19,099 bases of DNA, taken from Candidatus Saccharibacteria bacterium UBA5150 (GTDB lineage Bacteria > Patescibacteriota > Saccharimonadia > Saccharimonadales > UBA4665). The notes below the pieces were generated by a model, which was not told the DNA's origin, ran no database searches, and saw only the letters and a program-made list of their open reading frames with translations. The DNA lies in NCBI GenBank assembly GCA_002413795.1, contig DHXS01000004.1, positions 625 to 19,723 on the forward strand, in the 5' to 3' direction. Below are positions 1 through 6,574 of this stretch, one piece after another; the stretch's first letter is position 1, and every line of letters starts with the position of its first letter. Both the position numbers and the translations under genes were made by a program.

Positions 1-263
1 CTATATGATTGCTCGCCGGCGTACTGCGCCAAGTGACGGCGCCGTTCGACGTTATACTGGCGATCGCTAATAATATTAATTGCTGTTTCGGCGGCTGCAC
101 GGCCGGCGGCTCCGGCCGTGCGTATATGACGCGGCAATTTTAATAGCTCGCTAACCCCTCTGGTACTTAGCATAAACATACCGGAAGTTACTTTAGCCAG
201 CTCTTGCGAGGTGGGGCTGGGCGCTGATATTTGCGGTCCGTTTTCTAAAGGCACTGTTGGCAT
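1..263 (-). CDS. Hypothetical protein, 3' end beyond the window
   Basis: The frame is open from an ATG at 263 to the left edge (87 codons). A strong Shine-Dalgarno, GGAGGAGAT at 272-280, lies 8 bases upstream and fixes the start. The protein begins MPTVPLENGPQISAPSPTSQ, a proline/serine-rich and probably disordered stretch. It then becomes helical and basic, with arginine/alanine-rich segments (LPRHIRTAGAAGRAAE, then DRQYNVERRRHL). I recognise no family and see no membrane segment or catalytic motif in the visible part. It is transcribed divergently from der across a gap of about 100 bases. The clear SD contrasts with the SD-less first genes elsewhere in the window. Confidence 0.6.
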   Translation of the reverse strand, partial: MPTVPLENGPQISAPSPTSQELAKVTSGMFMLSTRGVSELLKLPRHIRTAGAAGRAAAETAINIISDRQYNVERRRHLAQYAGEQSY

Positions 264-329
264 AGATTTTTATCTCCTCCACTAAATAAGTTATCCATTA
301 TGCTCCTAGCTGGGCAGGCGTCTGTAAGA

Positions 330-359
330 TTAGTCACAACAGCCTGACAGGGGTATAAT
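330..359 (+). promoter_or_regulatory. der promoter (leaderless)
   Basis: A perfect -10 TATAAT lies at 354-359, only 8 bases before the der ATG at 368. A weak -35 (TTAGTC, 330-335) sits 18 bases upstream. Transcription would start at about 366-368, leaving essentially no 5' UTR. The AGGAG at 363-367 abuts the ATG and is too close to act as a normal SD. Confidence 0.55.
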
Positions 360-367
360 GGTAGGAG

Positions 368-1735
368 ATGAGCAGCAAAAAATTACCGATCGTAGCTATC
401 GTCGGGCGGGCCAACGTGGGCAAGTCCAGCTTGTTCAACGCGCTTTTAGACCGCCGCGAAGCGATTGTGGCCCGTGAGCCGGGCACCACCCGCGACAGCA
501 TCATGGCCAAAGCCGAATATAAGGGCCAGCACTTTTGGCTGGTGGATACCGCCGGCATTAAAGATCCCGCAGACGACTTCGAATTTACCATCCAGGAACA
601 GATCACCCAGGCGGCCGATAGCGCCGATGTTATCTGGGTGATGGTCGAGGCCGACGTGCCAATTACCGAGGAAGATCGCCGGGTCGCCAAAATGGCCCTC
701 AAAAGCCGCAAGCCAGTCTTTCTTATTATTAACAAACTCGATAAAGCCAAGGGCCAGGATCTGAGCGGCTTCGACCGGCTGGGCATCAAGCCGATCGTCT
801 GCACCAGCACCACGCAGGGCAGGGGCCTGGAGCTGCTGCTCGCCGAACTGGTGGCTGTTATTCCCAAAGCCACCCAGCAAGAAGATGATGACCGCCTGCG
901 TATTGCCATCCTGGGCCGCCCGAACGTCGGCAAGTCCCAGCTATTCAACGCCCTGGCCAAGAAGCAGCAGGCCATTGTGGCCGACCGGGCCGGCACCACC
1001 CGCGACGTTAACCGCGCCGTGGTTCGCTATCAGGGCCGGGAAGTCGAGTTAATGGATACTGCCGGCATCCGGCGTAGCGGCAAAATAGAAGTCGGCATCG
1101 AGCGCTTTAGCGTTATCCGGGCGCTCAGCGCCATCGAACAGGCCGACGTTTGCCTGCTACTAATGGATGTCAACGAGCTCAACGTCCAGCTCGACCAGAA
1201 AATCGCCGGCATGGTCAAAGACGCCGGCAAGGGCCTGGTGTTGGTGGTCAGCAAGTGGGACATCGCTGAGGGCAAAGACGCTTTCACCCGCGACGACCTG
1301 GCCGCCCAAATCGCCGCCAATTATGAATTCGTGCCCTGGGCGCCGCTGGTTTTCACCAGCTCGGTCAGCGGGCAGAACGTAACCAAGCTATTCGATTTGG
1401 CCTTCGACATCGACAAAGAACGCGGCAAAAGAATTAAAACCAGCGAACTCAACCGATGGCTGCGCCAGGCGGTCGACGACCACCCGCCGGCCGGCCTCAA
1501 GAACCGCGCCCCCAAGCTCAACTATATGGTCCAGGAAACCGACAACCCCATCCCGGCCTTCAAGATTTTTGGCAGCCACACCCGCTACCTGCACTGGAGT
1601 TATAAGCGTTACCTGGAACGCCGCCTGCGCGAAGCCTACGGTTACGGCGGCACGGCAGTTCAGCTATGGTTCATCGAAAAACATTTGGCCCACAAACACG
1701 GCGTCAGCCCCAGCAAAGAAAAAGAAACCGCTTAG
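368..1735 (+). CDS. der: Ribosome biogenesis GTPase Der (EngA)
   Basis: Der is a tandem-GTPase protein that binds the 50S subunit and is needed for its late assembly. The 455 residues fall in the normal size range of the family. The first G domain has the P-loop GRANVGKSS at residues 13-21 (Ala in place of the more usual Pro at the third position), then DTAGI and NKLD. The second G domain starts with GRPNVGKS at 183-190, followed by DTAGIRRSGK and SKWD. The C-terminal part (about 350-440, with NRAPKLNYMVQ and PAFKIFG) matches the KH-like domain. The ATG at 368 puts the P-loop at the expected distance and lies 8 bases after a TATAAT box. pth follows in another frame; its promoter overlaps the der stop region. 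Confidence 0.97.
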   Translation: MSSKKLPIVAIVGRANVGKSSLFNALLDRREAIVAREPGTTRDSIMAKAEYKGQHFWLVDTAGIKDPADDFEFTIQEQITQAADSADVIWVMVEADVPITEEDRRVAKMALKSRKPVFLIINKLDKAKGQDLSGFDRLGIKPIVCTSTTQGRGLELLLAELVAVIPKATQQEDDDRLRIAILGRPNVGKSQLFNALAKKQQAIVADRAGTTRDVNRAVVRYQGREVELMDTAGIRRSGKIEVGIERFSVIRALSAIEQADVCLLLMDVNELNVQLDQKIAGMVKDAGKGLVLVVSKWDIAEGKDAFTRDDLAAQIAANYEFVPWAPLVFTSSVSGQNVTKLFDLAFDIDKERGKRIKTSELNRWLRQAVDDHPPAGLKNRAPKLNYMVQETDNPIPAFKIFGSHTRYLHWSYKRYLERRLREAYGYGGTAVQLWFIEKHLAHKHGVSPSKEKETA

Positions 1736-1741
1736 GACGAG

Positions 1742-1770
1742 TTGCTTCCAAGAGGCCGATAGCCGATACT
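1742..1770 (+). promoter_or_regulatory. pth promoter (leaderless)
   Basis: TTGCTT (1742-1747), a 17-base spacer and GATACT (1765-1770) lie just after the der stop. Only 6 bases separate the -10 from the ATG at 1777, so the transcript should begin at or next to that A. This supports 1777 as the pth start. Confidence 0.45.
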
Positions 1771-1776
1771 TATGGC

Positions 1777-2415
1777 ATGGCATGGCTCCAAAAACGACCC
1801 CAAGTCAGCGACCCGGTTAATTATTACACTACCGGCCTAAACAAAATTCTGCTGGTAGTCGGGCTGGGCAACCCCGGACCGGAGTACGATAAAACCCGGC
1901 ACAACGCCGGTTTTCTTTGCCTGGACGAATTCGTGTCCGGCAACGAGGCCATGGAAGACTGGCTGCAGAAGAAGGACCTGAAATGCCTGGTGAGCAGCGG
2001 CCGGCTCGGCGAAACCCGGGTGATAGCCATCAAGCCCACAACTTTCATGAACCTCAGCGGCGAAGCCGTGCAGGCCGTGACCAACTTTTATAAAATCCAC
2101 CCTGATTCCATTGTCGTCATCCACGACGAGCTGGACATCGACTTTGGCCAGATACGCCTGCGCAAAGGCGGCTCCGATGCCGGTCACAACGGTGTTAAAT
2201 CCATAATTCAGCAGCTTGGCGAAGACTTTAACCGTATAAGGGTCGGCATCGGCCCCAAGCCGCCCAAAATCGACAGCGAAGCTTTCGTGCTCCAGAAATT
2301 CTCAGCCGAGGAGCAGGCCCAGCTGCCCAACCTGACGCGCGAGGTCAACGCCATTCTAAGCGAGCATATTTACGGCGGCCAATTGCCGCACGAAACCCGC
2401 AGTTTCCTGGTCTAA
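1777..2415 (+). CDS. pth: Peptidyl-tRNA hydrolase
   Basis: Pth hydrolyses peptidyl-tRNA released from stalled ribosomes so that the tRNA can be reused. The family signature VVGLGNPGPEYDKTRHNAGF is present, with catalytic His at residue 42 (counted from the ATG at 1777). FMNLSGEAV, VIHDELDIDFG and KGGSDAGHNGVKSI follow and supply the substrate-binding Asn and the Asp/His residues of the active site. From 1777 the protein has 212 residues, about 20 more than usual at the N-terminus. The frame stays open back to an ATG at 1666 inside der, but that would overlap der by about 70 bases and add an untypical extension. The leaderless promoter and absence of a nearer ATG favour 1777. A non-ATG start next to KILLVVGLG cannot be excluded. 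Confidence 0.93.
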   Translation: MAWLQKRPQVSDPVNYYTTGLNKILLVVGLGNPGPEYDKTRHNAGFLCLDEFVSGNEAMEDWLQKKDLKCLVSSGRLGETRVIAIKPTTFMNLSGEAVQAVTNFYKIHPDSIVVIHDELDIDFGQIRLRKGGSDAGHNGVKSIIQQLGEDFNRIRVGIGPKPPKIDSEAFVLQKFSAEEQAQLPNLTREVNAILSEHIYGGQLPHETRSFLV

Positions 2416-2421
2416 TTTAAA

Positions 2422-2458
2422 AGGCCGATGAGAGGGGGTGGGCACCGCTCATCGGCCT
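2422..2458 (+). terminator. Hairpin after pth, no U-tract
   Basis: AGGCCGATGAG (2422-2432) pairs perfectly with CTCATCGGCCT (2448-2458), an 11-bp GC-rich stem 7 bases after the pth stop. The bases that follow (ATAATACCC) are not T-rich, so it is not a classical intrinsic terminator. It could be a U-less terminator or a 3' stabiliser. The overlapping TATAAT at 2458-2463 might be a -10 box for the RNA candidate downstream. Confidence 0.45.
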
Positions 2459-2510
2459 ATAATACCCTTCAACCCACCCCGGCGACGCATCGATGTCTAT
2501 AATAATATGA

Positions 2511-2775
2511 CTCGTGCTAGCTCGTAAAAGCAGCCATTTAGGCTCGCATTGATCGGGGACCCCGGGATAGCTCCGAAGAGGCATCGAGGAATCTAGTTAA
2601 AGGGGTTAGTATGCCTTAGAGCGTGTACCGCCACGGGGGCGGTACGGCAAAAGATTAGTGGAGGGTAACACAACTGATCTTGAGCGCGCTCTAAAACAAT
2701 CTAACGATTTCGCTCCGACGTCAAAGATTAAAAAATGATTAAACAAATTACATCTGGGCGTCAGAAACGTTAGAA
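2511..2775 (+). ncRNA. Candidate structured RNA, family unknown
   Basis: This gene-free stretch between pth and dprA folds into consecutive, mutually compatible stems. They are AGCC 2532-2535/2541-2544; TCGGGG 2553-2558 with CTCCGA 2571-2576; and GGCAT 2580-2584 with ATGCC 2611-2615. An 8-bp helix, TTAGAGCG 2616-2623 with CGCTCTAA 2687-2694, closes a three-way junction. The junction holds GTACCGCC 2625-2632/2638-2645 and AAGATTAGT 2651-2659/2673-2681. Last is TCTAACG 2700-2706/2768-2774. The two non-Watson-Crick pairs (G2557-T2572, T2656-G2676) are G-U only if the + strand is transcribed, which suggests the strand. TATAAT at 2498-2503 could be its -10, though no good -35 is seen. It lacks the conserved cores of tmRNA, RNase P RNA and SRP RNA as I know them. 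The ends are estimates. Confidence 0.5.
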
Positions 2776-2793
2776 TGGGGTAAAAGGTGCAGA

Positions 2794-2813
2794 ATTCCTC
2801 CGCTAAGAGGAAT
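2794..2813 (+). repeat. 7-bp hairpin upstream of dprA
   Basis: ATTCCTC (2794-2800) pairs with GAGGAAT (2807-2813) around the loop CGCTAA. A second small hairpin, TTGCTA/TAGCAA, lies at 2820-2834. No U-tract follows on the + strand. They may be the 3' boundary of the RNA candidate or part of dprA control. Confidence 0.3.
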
Positions 2814-2858
2814 CATAAGTTGCTATTTTAGCAAAAGTATGACCTTATGTCAATACTT

Positions 2859-2864
2859 TAAAAT
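2859..2864 (+). promoter_or_regulatory. dprA -10 box (leaderless)
   Basis: TAAAAT at 2859-2864 lies 8 bases before the dprA ATG, the same spacing as other genes here. No convincing -35 is visible. No Shine-Dalgarno precedes the ATG. Confidence 0.35.
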
Positions 2865-2872
2865 ATTTTGCC

Positions 2873-3739
2873 ATGAATATCAAGAAGCTTACGCTTAAAT
2901 CGCCCCAGTACCCCGAAATACTGCGTAATATTTCGGGTCCGCCGGACCCCTTATTCTACGTGGGCGCCGACCTGGGCGACCTCTTAAAGCGGCCGCGGGT
3001 AGCCATTGTCGGCACCAGGCGGGTAACACCTTACGGCGAGCAGGTCACCCTGCGCCTGGCGCGCGAACTGGCGGAGCAGGGCATAGTCATCATCAGCGGC
3101 CTGGCTATAGGCGTGGACGCGCTGGCTCACCAGGCGGCCCTGGAAGCCGGCGGCCTGTGTATCGCCGTCCTGCCCAGCCCCTTGGATAATGTCGTGCCAG
3201 TTACAAATCGCGCTCTGGCGCAGCGGATTTTAGACAATGGCGGCTGTCTCGTCAGTGAATATGCGTCTGGTGCTGAATCTTTCCTAAAGAACTTCGTGGT
3301 CCGCAACCGCATAATGTCCGGCCTGGCGCAAGGCGTTCTGATTACCGAAGCCGGTAAGGTCAGCGGGGCTCACCACACCGCTAGGTTTGGCAATCAACAG
3401 GGGCGGGAAGTCATGGCCGTGCCGGGCAGTATCCATAATTCTCAATCTGTCGGCACCAACAACCTGCTCAAGCGGGGGCATGCCCACGCCGTCACATCTT
3501 ATAAAGACGTACTTAATATCTTAAATCTTAAGGACCACCAAACACCGGCGCGGCAAGTGAAGGGCCGCAATGCTCAAGAACAAACCGTGTTGGACCTTAT
3601 GCTGGAAGGCATCAGTGAGGGCGAAAGGCTGCTCGACCATAGCGGCCTGACGGCCAGCCAATTCAACCAAACCCTGACCATGCTGGAAATCGGCGGCAAA
3701 ATCCGCCCCCTCGGCGCCAACCACTGGGCCATCTTTTAG
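2873..3739 (+). CDS. dprA: DNA-processing protein DprA
   Basis: DprA binds incoming single-stranded DNA during natural transformation and loads RecA. The 288 residues start with the usual ...SPQYPEILRNISGPPDPLFYVG segment. A Rossmann-like domain follows, with VAIVGTRR at 43-50 and SGLAIGVDALAHQAAL at 75-90, the hallmark DprA motif. SEYASG, FVVRNRIMSGL and GNQQGREVMAVPGS are further conserved blocks. The last 60 or so residues (EQTVLDLMLEGISEGERLLD to the end) form a winged-helix domain. The N-terminal SAM-like domain of some homologues is missing, as in other short DprA proteins. The ATG at 2873 gives a normal N-terminus and has no SD. The gene stands alone between two non-coding stretches. 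Confidence 0.95.
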   Translation: MNIKKLTLKSPQYPEILRNISGPPDPLFYVGADLGDLLKRPRVAIVGTRRVTPYGEQVTLRLARELAEQGIVIISGLAIGVDALAHQAALEAGGLCIAVLPSPLDNVVPVTNRALAQRILDNGGCLVSEYASGAESFLKNFVVRNRIMSGLAQGVLITEAGKVSGAHHTARFGNQQGREVMAVPGSIHNSQSVGTNNLLKRGHAHAVTSYKDVLNILNLKDHQTPARQVKGRNAQEQTVLDLMLEGISEGERLLDHSGLTASQFNQTLTMLEIGGKIRPLGANHWAIF

Positions 3740-3841
3740 TACATATTTGTTTACAAAAATTTGGTGGGCCATACATATTCGGGGTCTGTTATACCCCTAA
3801 TATGGGGCAAATCGGGGTATAAAGCATACATATTATGTATG
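3740..3841 (+). promoter_or_regulatory. Repeated TACATATT sites and alternative hairpins
   Basis: TACATATT occurs at 3740-3747, 3772-3779 and 3827-3834; the last two share the 10-mer CATACATATT. The third copy is the left half of a perfect inverted repeat, CATACATA-T-TATGTATG (3825-3841), which looks like an operator. Between them, TTATACCCC (3789-3797) pairs perfectly with GGGGTATAA (3814-3822). The same CCCC could instead pair with GGGGT (3781-3785) or GGGG (3804-3807), so two or three folds exclude one another. The region precedes the small membrane protein gene and topA. Its function is inferred only from structure. Confidence 0.4.
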
Positions 3842-3907
3842 TACCCTCAAATTTAATTATTAAAGGGTATGGCTTTCCTGTTTCCATCGAGGTGATAGAC
3901 TAAGGTT

Positions 3908-4084
3908 GTGAAGTTAATGATTTTTCTTGGCATAGGCGTTTTCGGCACGCTTGGCAGTTGGCTGGGCGCCGCCTTATTCGATCATGGTAACTGGCTGGGC
4001 GGCTGGAGCATCCTGTTAGGCACGGTCGGTTCCTTCGTCGGCATCTGGGCCGGCTACAAGGTTGGCCAGGCCTCGGGCTTTTGA
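3908..4084 (+). CDS. Small glycine-rich membrane protein (58 aa)
   Basis: From GTG at 3908 the product has 58 residues beginning (V/M)KLMIFLGIGVFGTLGSWLG; an ATG at 3917 would give 55. It has two hydrophobic stretches, residues 3-23 and 34-52, separated by a short polar turn (FDHGNW). Glycines are spaced as in glycine zippers (GIGVFGTLGSWLG; LLGTVGSFVGIWAGYKVG), which suggests two tightly packed membrane helices. This resembles the general pattern of small two-helix membrane proteins such as the GlsB/YeaQ type, but I cannot assign a family. TAGACT at 3896-3901, 6 bases before GTG, could make it leaderless. GAGGTGAT (3889-3896) and AAGG (3902-3905) are SD-like alternatives. It ends in TGA 56 bases before topA. 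Confidence 0.6.
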   Translation: MKLMIFLGIGVFGTLGSWLGAALFDHGNWLGGWSILLGTVGSFVGIWAGYKVGQASGF

Positions 4085-4102
4085 CTATTCCGGGTGATTT
4101 TA

Positions 4103-4132
4103 TTGCAATATGCGGCGATGTGCGCATAATAT
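4103..4132 (+). promoter_or_regulatory. topA promoter (leaderless)
   Basis: TTGCAA (4103-4108) is followed after 16 bases by CATAAT (4125-4130), or after 18 bases by TAATAT (4127-4132). The second -10 reading leaves 8 bases to the ATG at 4141. There is no SD. Confidence 0.45.
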
Positions 4133-4140
4133 AGTAGCTT

Positions 4141-6441
4141 ATGGCTAAAAACTTAGTTATCGTCGAGAGTCCCGCCAAAGCCCGCACCCTGGAAAAATTC
4201 CTCGGGAAAGATTACGTGGTCAAAAGCAGCTTCGGCCACATCCGCGACTTGCCCAAAAAGGGCCTGAACATCGATGTTGAGAAACAGTTCGAGCCCAAGT
4301 ATGAAATCGCCGCCGACAAGCGCAAAATCGTCAGCGAACTCAAAAAAGCCGCCGCCGGCAGTGAAGTCTGGCTGGCTTCCGATGAGGACCGCGAAGGCGA
4401 GGCCATTGCCTGGCACCTGACCCAAGCCTTAAAACTCGATCCGGCTAAAACCAAGCGGATCGTTTTTCATGAGATCACCAAGTCGGCTATCGACGCAGCT
4501 ATTCTGAAGCCTCGAACCGTCGACATCAAGCTGGTAGATGCCCAGCAGGCCCGACGGGTACTGGACCGGCTGGTAGGCTACGAATTATCGCCGGTCTTAT
4601 GGAAGAAGATCCGAACCGGCCTGAGTGCCGGCCGGGTCCAATCGGTAGCCGTCCGCCTAATTGTCGAGCGCGAGCGCGAGATCCGCGAATTCGAATCCGA
4701 AAGCTCTTTTAAAGTCACTGCCATTTTCCTGGCCGACGGGCAGGAAATCCCGGCCGAACTATCTGTTAAACTGCCGGACGAAAAGGCCGCCGAGGCCTGG
4801 CTCAAGCAGGTGGTCGGCGCCACCTACCAAGTAACCGGCATCGAGCAAAAGCCGGCCAGCCGCAGCCCCGGCGCGCCTTTTATAACCAGCACTCTCCAGC
4901 AGGAAGCCAGCCGACGGCTGGGCTTCAGTGTCCGCCAAACCATGACTCTGGCCCAGCGCCTTTACGAAGCCGGCGATATCACCTATATGCGCACCGACAG
5001 CACCATTCTATCCGGCCAGGCCATCAAGGCGGCCGAGGATTACATTGTCAAGAACTTCGGCGCCCAGTATCACCAGGTGCGCCAATATAAGACCAAAAGC
5101 CAGAGCGCCCAGGAAGCCCACGAAGCCATCCGCCCAACCAGCTTTAATCGCACCGCGGCCGGCGACGACGAACAGCAAAAAAAACTTTACCAGCTTATCT
5201 GGCAGCGGGCTCTGGCTTCGCAAATGAGCCCCGCCAAGCTGGAGCGCACCACCGTTACAATCAGCATCAGCAACCAGCCCGAAGTTTTCGTGGCCAAGGG
5301 CGAAGTCCTGCAGTTTGACGGCTTCATGAAAGTTTACGGCGGCGGCAAGGACGACGTCATATTGCCGCCCCTCAAAAACGGTCAAGCCCTCAAAGCTAAG
5401 GAGCTAAAGGCCACTCAGACCTACAGCCGCGGCCCGGCCCGCTACAGCGAGGCCACTCTGGTGCGCAAGCTGGAGGAACTGGGCATCGGCCGCCCCAGTA
5501 CCTACGCGCCGACCATTTCCACCATCCAGACCCGTGGCTACGTCGAGAAAACCGACCTCGAGGGCACGGAGCGCGAAATCACCGAGCTCACCCTGGAGCA
5601 GGGAAAAGTCAGCACTTCAACATCGAAGGTCATCACCGGCGCCGACCGGGGTAAATTACTGCCTACCGGCATTGCCGACGTCGTTACCGACTTCCTGGTC
5701 AAATACTTCCCAAGCATTGTCGATTATGATTTTACGGCCAAGGTAGAGGGGGATTTCGACGACATCGCCGACGGCAAGCGCAAGTGGCAGGATATGATCG
5801 CCGCCTTTTACCACGATTTTCACCCCAAGGTCGAGCAATCCGAGAACATTCCGCGCAACGAAGTCTCGCAGGCCAGGGAACTGGGCACCGATCCCAAATC
5901 CGGCGAACCGATTTATTCCCGCTTTGGCCGTTACGGCCCGATGCTCCTCAAGGGCGACACCGAAGACGAATCCAAAAAGCCGTTATTTGCGCCGTTGCCG
6001 GCCGGCACCACCATCGACACCGTCACCCTGGAGCAAGCCCTCGAAATGTTCAAACTGCCGCGGCTGGTGGGCAAGACGGCGGACGGCCAGGACATCAAGG
6101 CTAACATCGGTCGTTTCGGGCCTTACGTGCAAGTCGACAAAACTTTCGTATCGATCAAGCCGCTCGACCCCATGACCATAACCGAAGCCGAAGCCCGCGA
6201 ACTTTACGAGCAAAAGGCTGCCAAAGACGCCGCCCGCAATATCAAAGAGTTCGCCAGCGGCCTCAAGATTCTAAACGGCCCTTACGGCCCCTACATAACC
6301 GATGGCAAGAAGAACGCCCGCGTCGACAAAGAAACCGATCCAACCAAGCTGACCGAAAAAGAGGCCAAGGCCTTGCTGGTGGCCGCTCCGGCCAAGAAAA
6401 GCTTCCGCCGCGGCCGGCGTTCAACCAAAGCCAAAAAATAG
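4141..6441 (+). CDS. topA: DNA topoisomerase I (type IA)
   Basis: TopA relaxes negative supercoils by cutting one strand and passing the other, using a 5'-phosphotyrosine link. The 766 residues start with a Toprim domain: IVESPAKA with Glu9, GHIRDLP, and DEDREGEAIAWH with metal-binding Asp81/Asp83/Glu85. LSAGRVQSVAVRLI and the active-site motif DITYMRTDS follow, with catalytic Tyr282. GRPSTYAPTI and the EGDFD segment complete the core. The C-terminus has three GxxGP-type repeats at about 593, 655 and 711 (GRYGPML, GRFGPYV, GPYGPYI). It has no CxxC zinc fingers and ends in a lysine/arginine-rich tail. This is the cysteine-free C-terminal type known from many non-proteobacterial TopA proteins. 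The gene is probably monocistronic; a hairpin overlaps its stop. Confidence 0.97.
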   Translation: MAKNLVIVESPAKARTLEKFLGKDYVVKSSFGHIRDLPKKGLNIDVEKQFEPKYEIAADKRKIVSELKKAAAGSEVWLASDEDREGEAIAWHLTQALKLDPAKTKRIVFHEITKSAIDAAILKPRTVDIKLVDAQQARRVLDRLVGYELSPVLWKKIRTGLSAGRVQSVAVRLIVEREREIREFESESSFKVTAIFLADGQEIPAELSVKLPDEKAAEAWLKQVVGATYQVTGIEQKPASRSPGAPFITSTLQQEASRRLGFSVRQTMTLAQRLYEAGDITYMRTDSTILSGQAIKAAEDYIVKNFGAQYHQVRQYKTKSQSAQEAHEAIRPTSFNRTAAGDDEQQKKLYQLIWQRALASQMSPAKLERTTVTISISNQPEVFVAKGEVLQFDGFMKVYGGGKDDVILPPLKNGQALKAKELKATQTYSRGPARYSEATLVRKLEELGIGRPSTYAPTISTIQTRGYVEKTDLEGTEREITELTLEQGKVSTSTSKVITGADRGKLLPTGIADVVTDFLVKYFPSIVDYDFTAKVEGDFDDIADGKRKWQDMIAAFYHDFHPKVEQSENIPRNEVSQARELGTDPKSGEPIYSRFGRYGPMLLKGDTEDESKKPLFAPLPAGTTIDTVTLEQALEMFKLPRLVGKTADGQDIKANIGRFGPYVQVDKTFVSIKPLDPMTITEAEARELYEQKAAKDAARNIKEFASGLKILNGPYGPYITDGKKNARVDKETDPTKLTEKEAKALLVAAPAKKSFRRGRRSTKAKK

Positions 6442-6459
6442 CCGGCTCGTAAAGCCGGT
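6441..6459 (+). terminator. Hairpin overlapping topA stop, no U-tract
   Basis: CCGGCT (6442-6447) pairs with AGCCGG (6453-6458) around CGTAA, extendable by G6441-T6459. It begins at the last base of the topA stop codon. No T-run follows. It has the same design as the hairpins after pth and ftsL. Confidence 0.4.
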
Positions 6460-6536
6460 GGCCTGGTAATATCCCTACAACATAGACTACGCAGCCCTGT
6501 CATGAATGTGCTACAATAGAGAAAGAACGGGATCTG

Positions 6537-6565
6537 TTGACTTTTAAAATCATTAGTTTTATAAT
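6537..6565 (+). promoter_or_regulatory. Strong sigma70 promoter, leaderless
   Basis: TTGACT (6537-6542), a 17-base spacer and a perfect TATAAT (6560-6565) precede the ATG at 6575 by 9 bases. With the usual start 6-8 bases after the -10, the 5' UTR would be 0-3 bases and no SD exists. It is the best consensus promoter in the window. Confidence 0.8.
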
Positions 6566-6574
6566 AGCTACAAT

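Noticed and set aside
334..999. Long ORF antisense to der, and similar long antisense frames in the mraY and ftsW region
   Set aside because: They lie entirely opposite well-supported genes, have low-complexity translations and lack start signals; they are by-products of GC-rich codon use.
2434..2449. T-box-like GGGTGGGCACCGC after pth
   Set aside because: It has an extra base against the T-box core, lies in the loop of a terminator-like hairpin, and no specifier stem or regulated synthetase gene follows.
2504..2780. Identity as tmRNA, RNase P RNA or SRP RNA
   Set aside because: No tRNA-like ends or tag ORF, no GAGGAAAGUCC/ACAGAA core, and only a partial AGCAGCC match to the SRP helix 8 motif without the GGAA loop.
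4082..4084. Alternative code with UGA as sense codon (known in some Patescibacteria)
   Set aside because: Genes here end at normal lengths with standard stops and no conserved gene needs UGA read-through.
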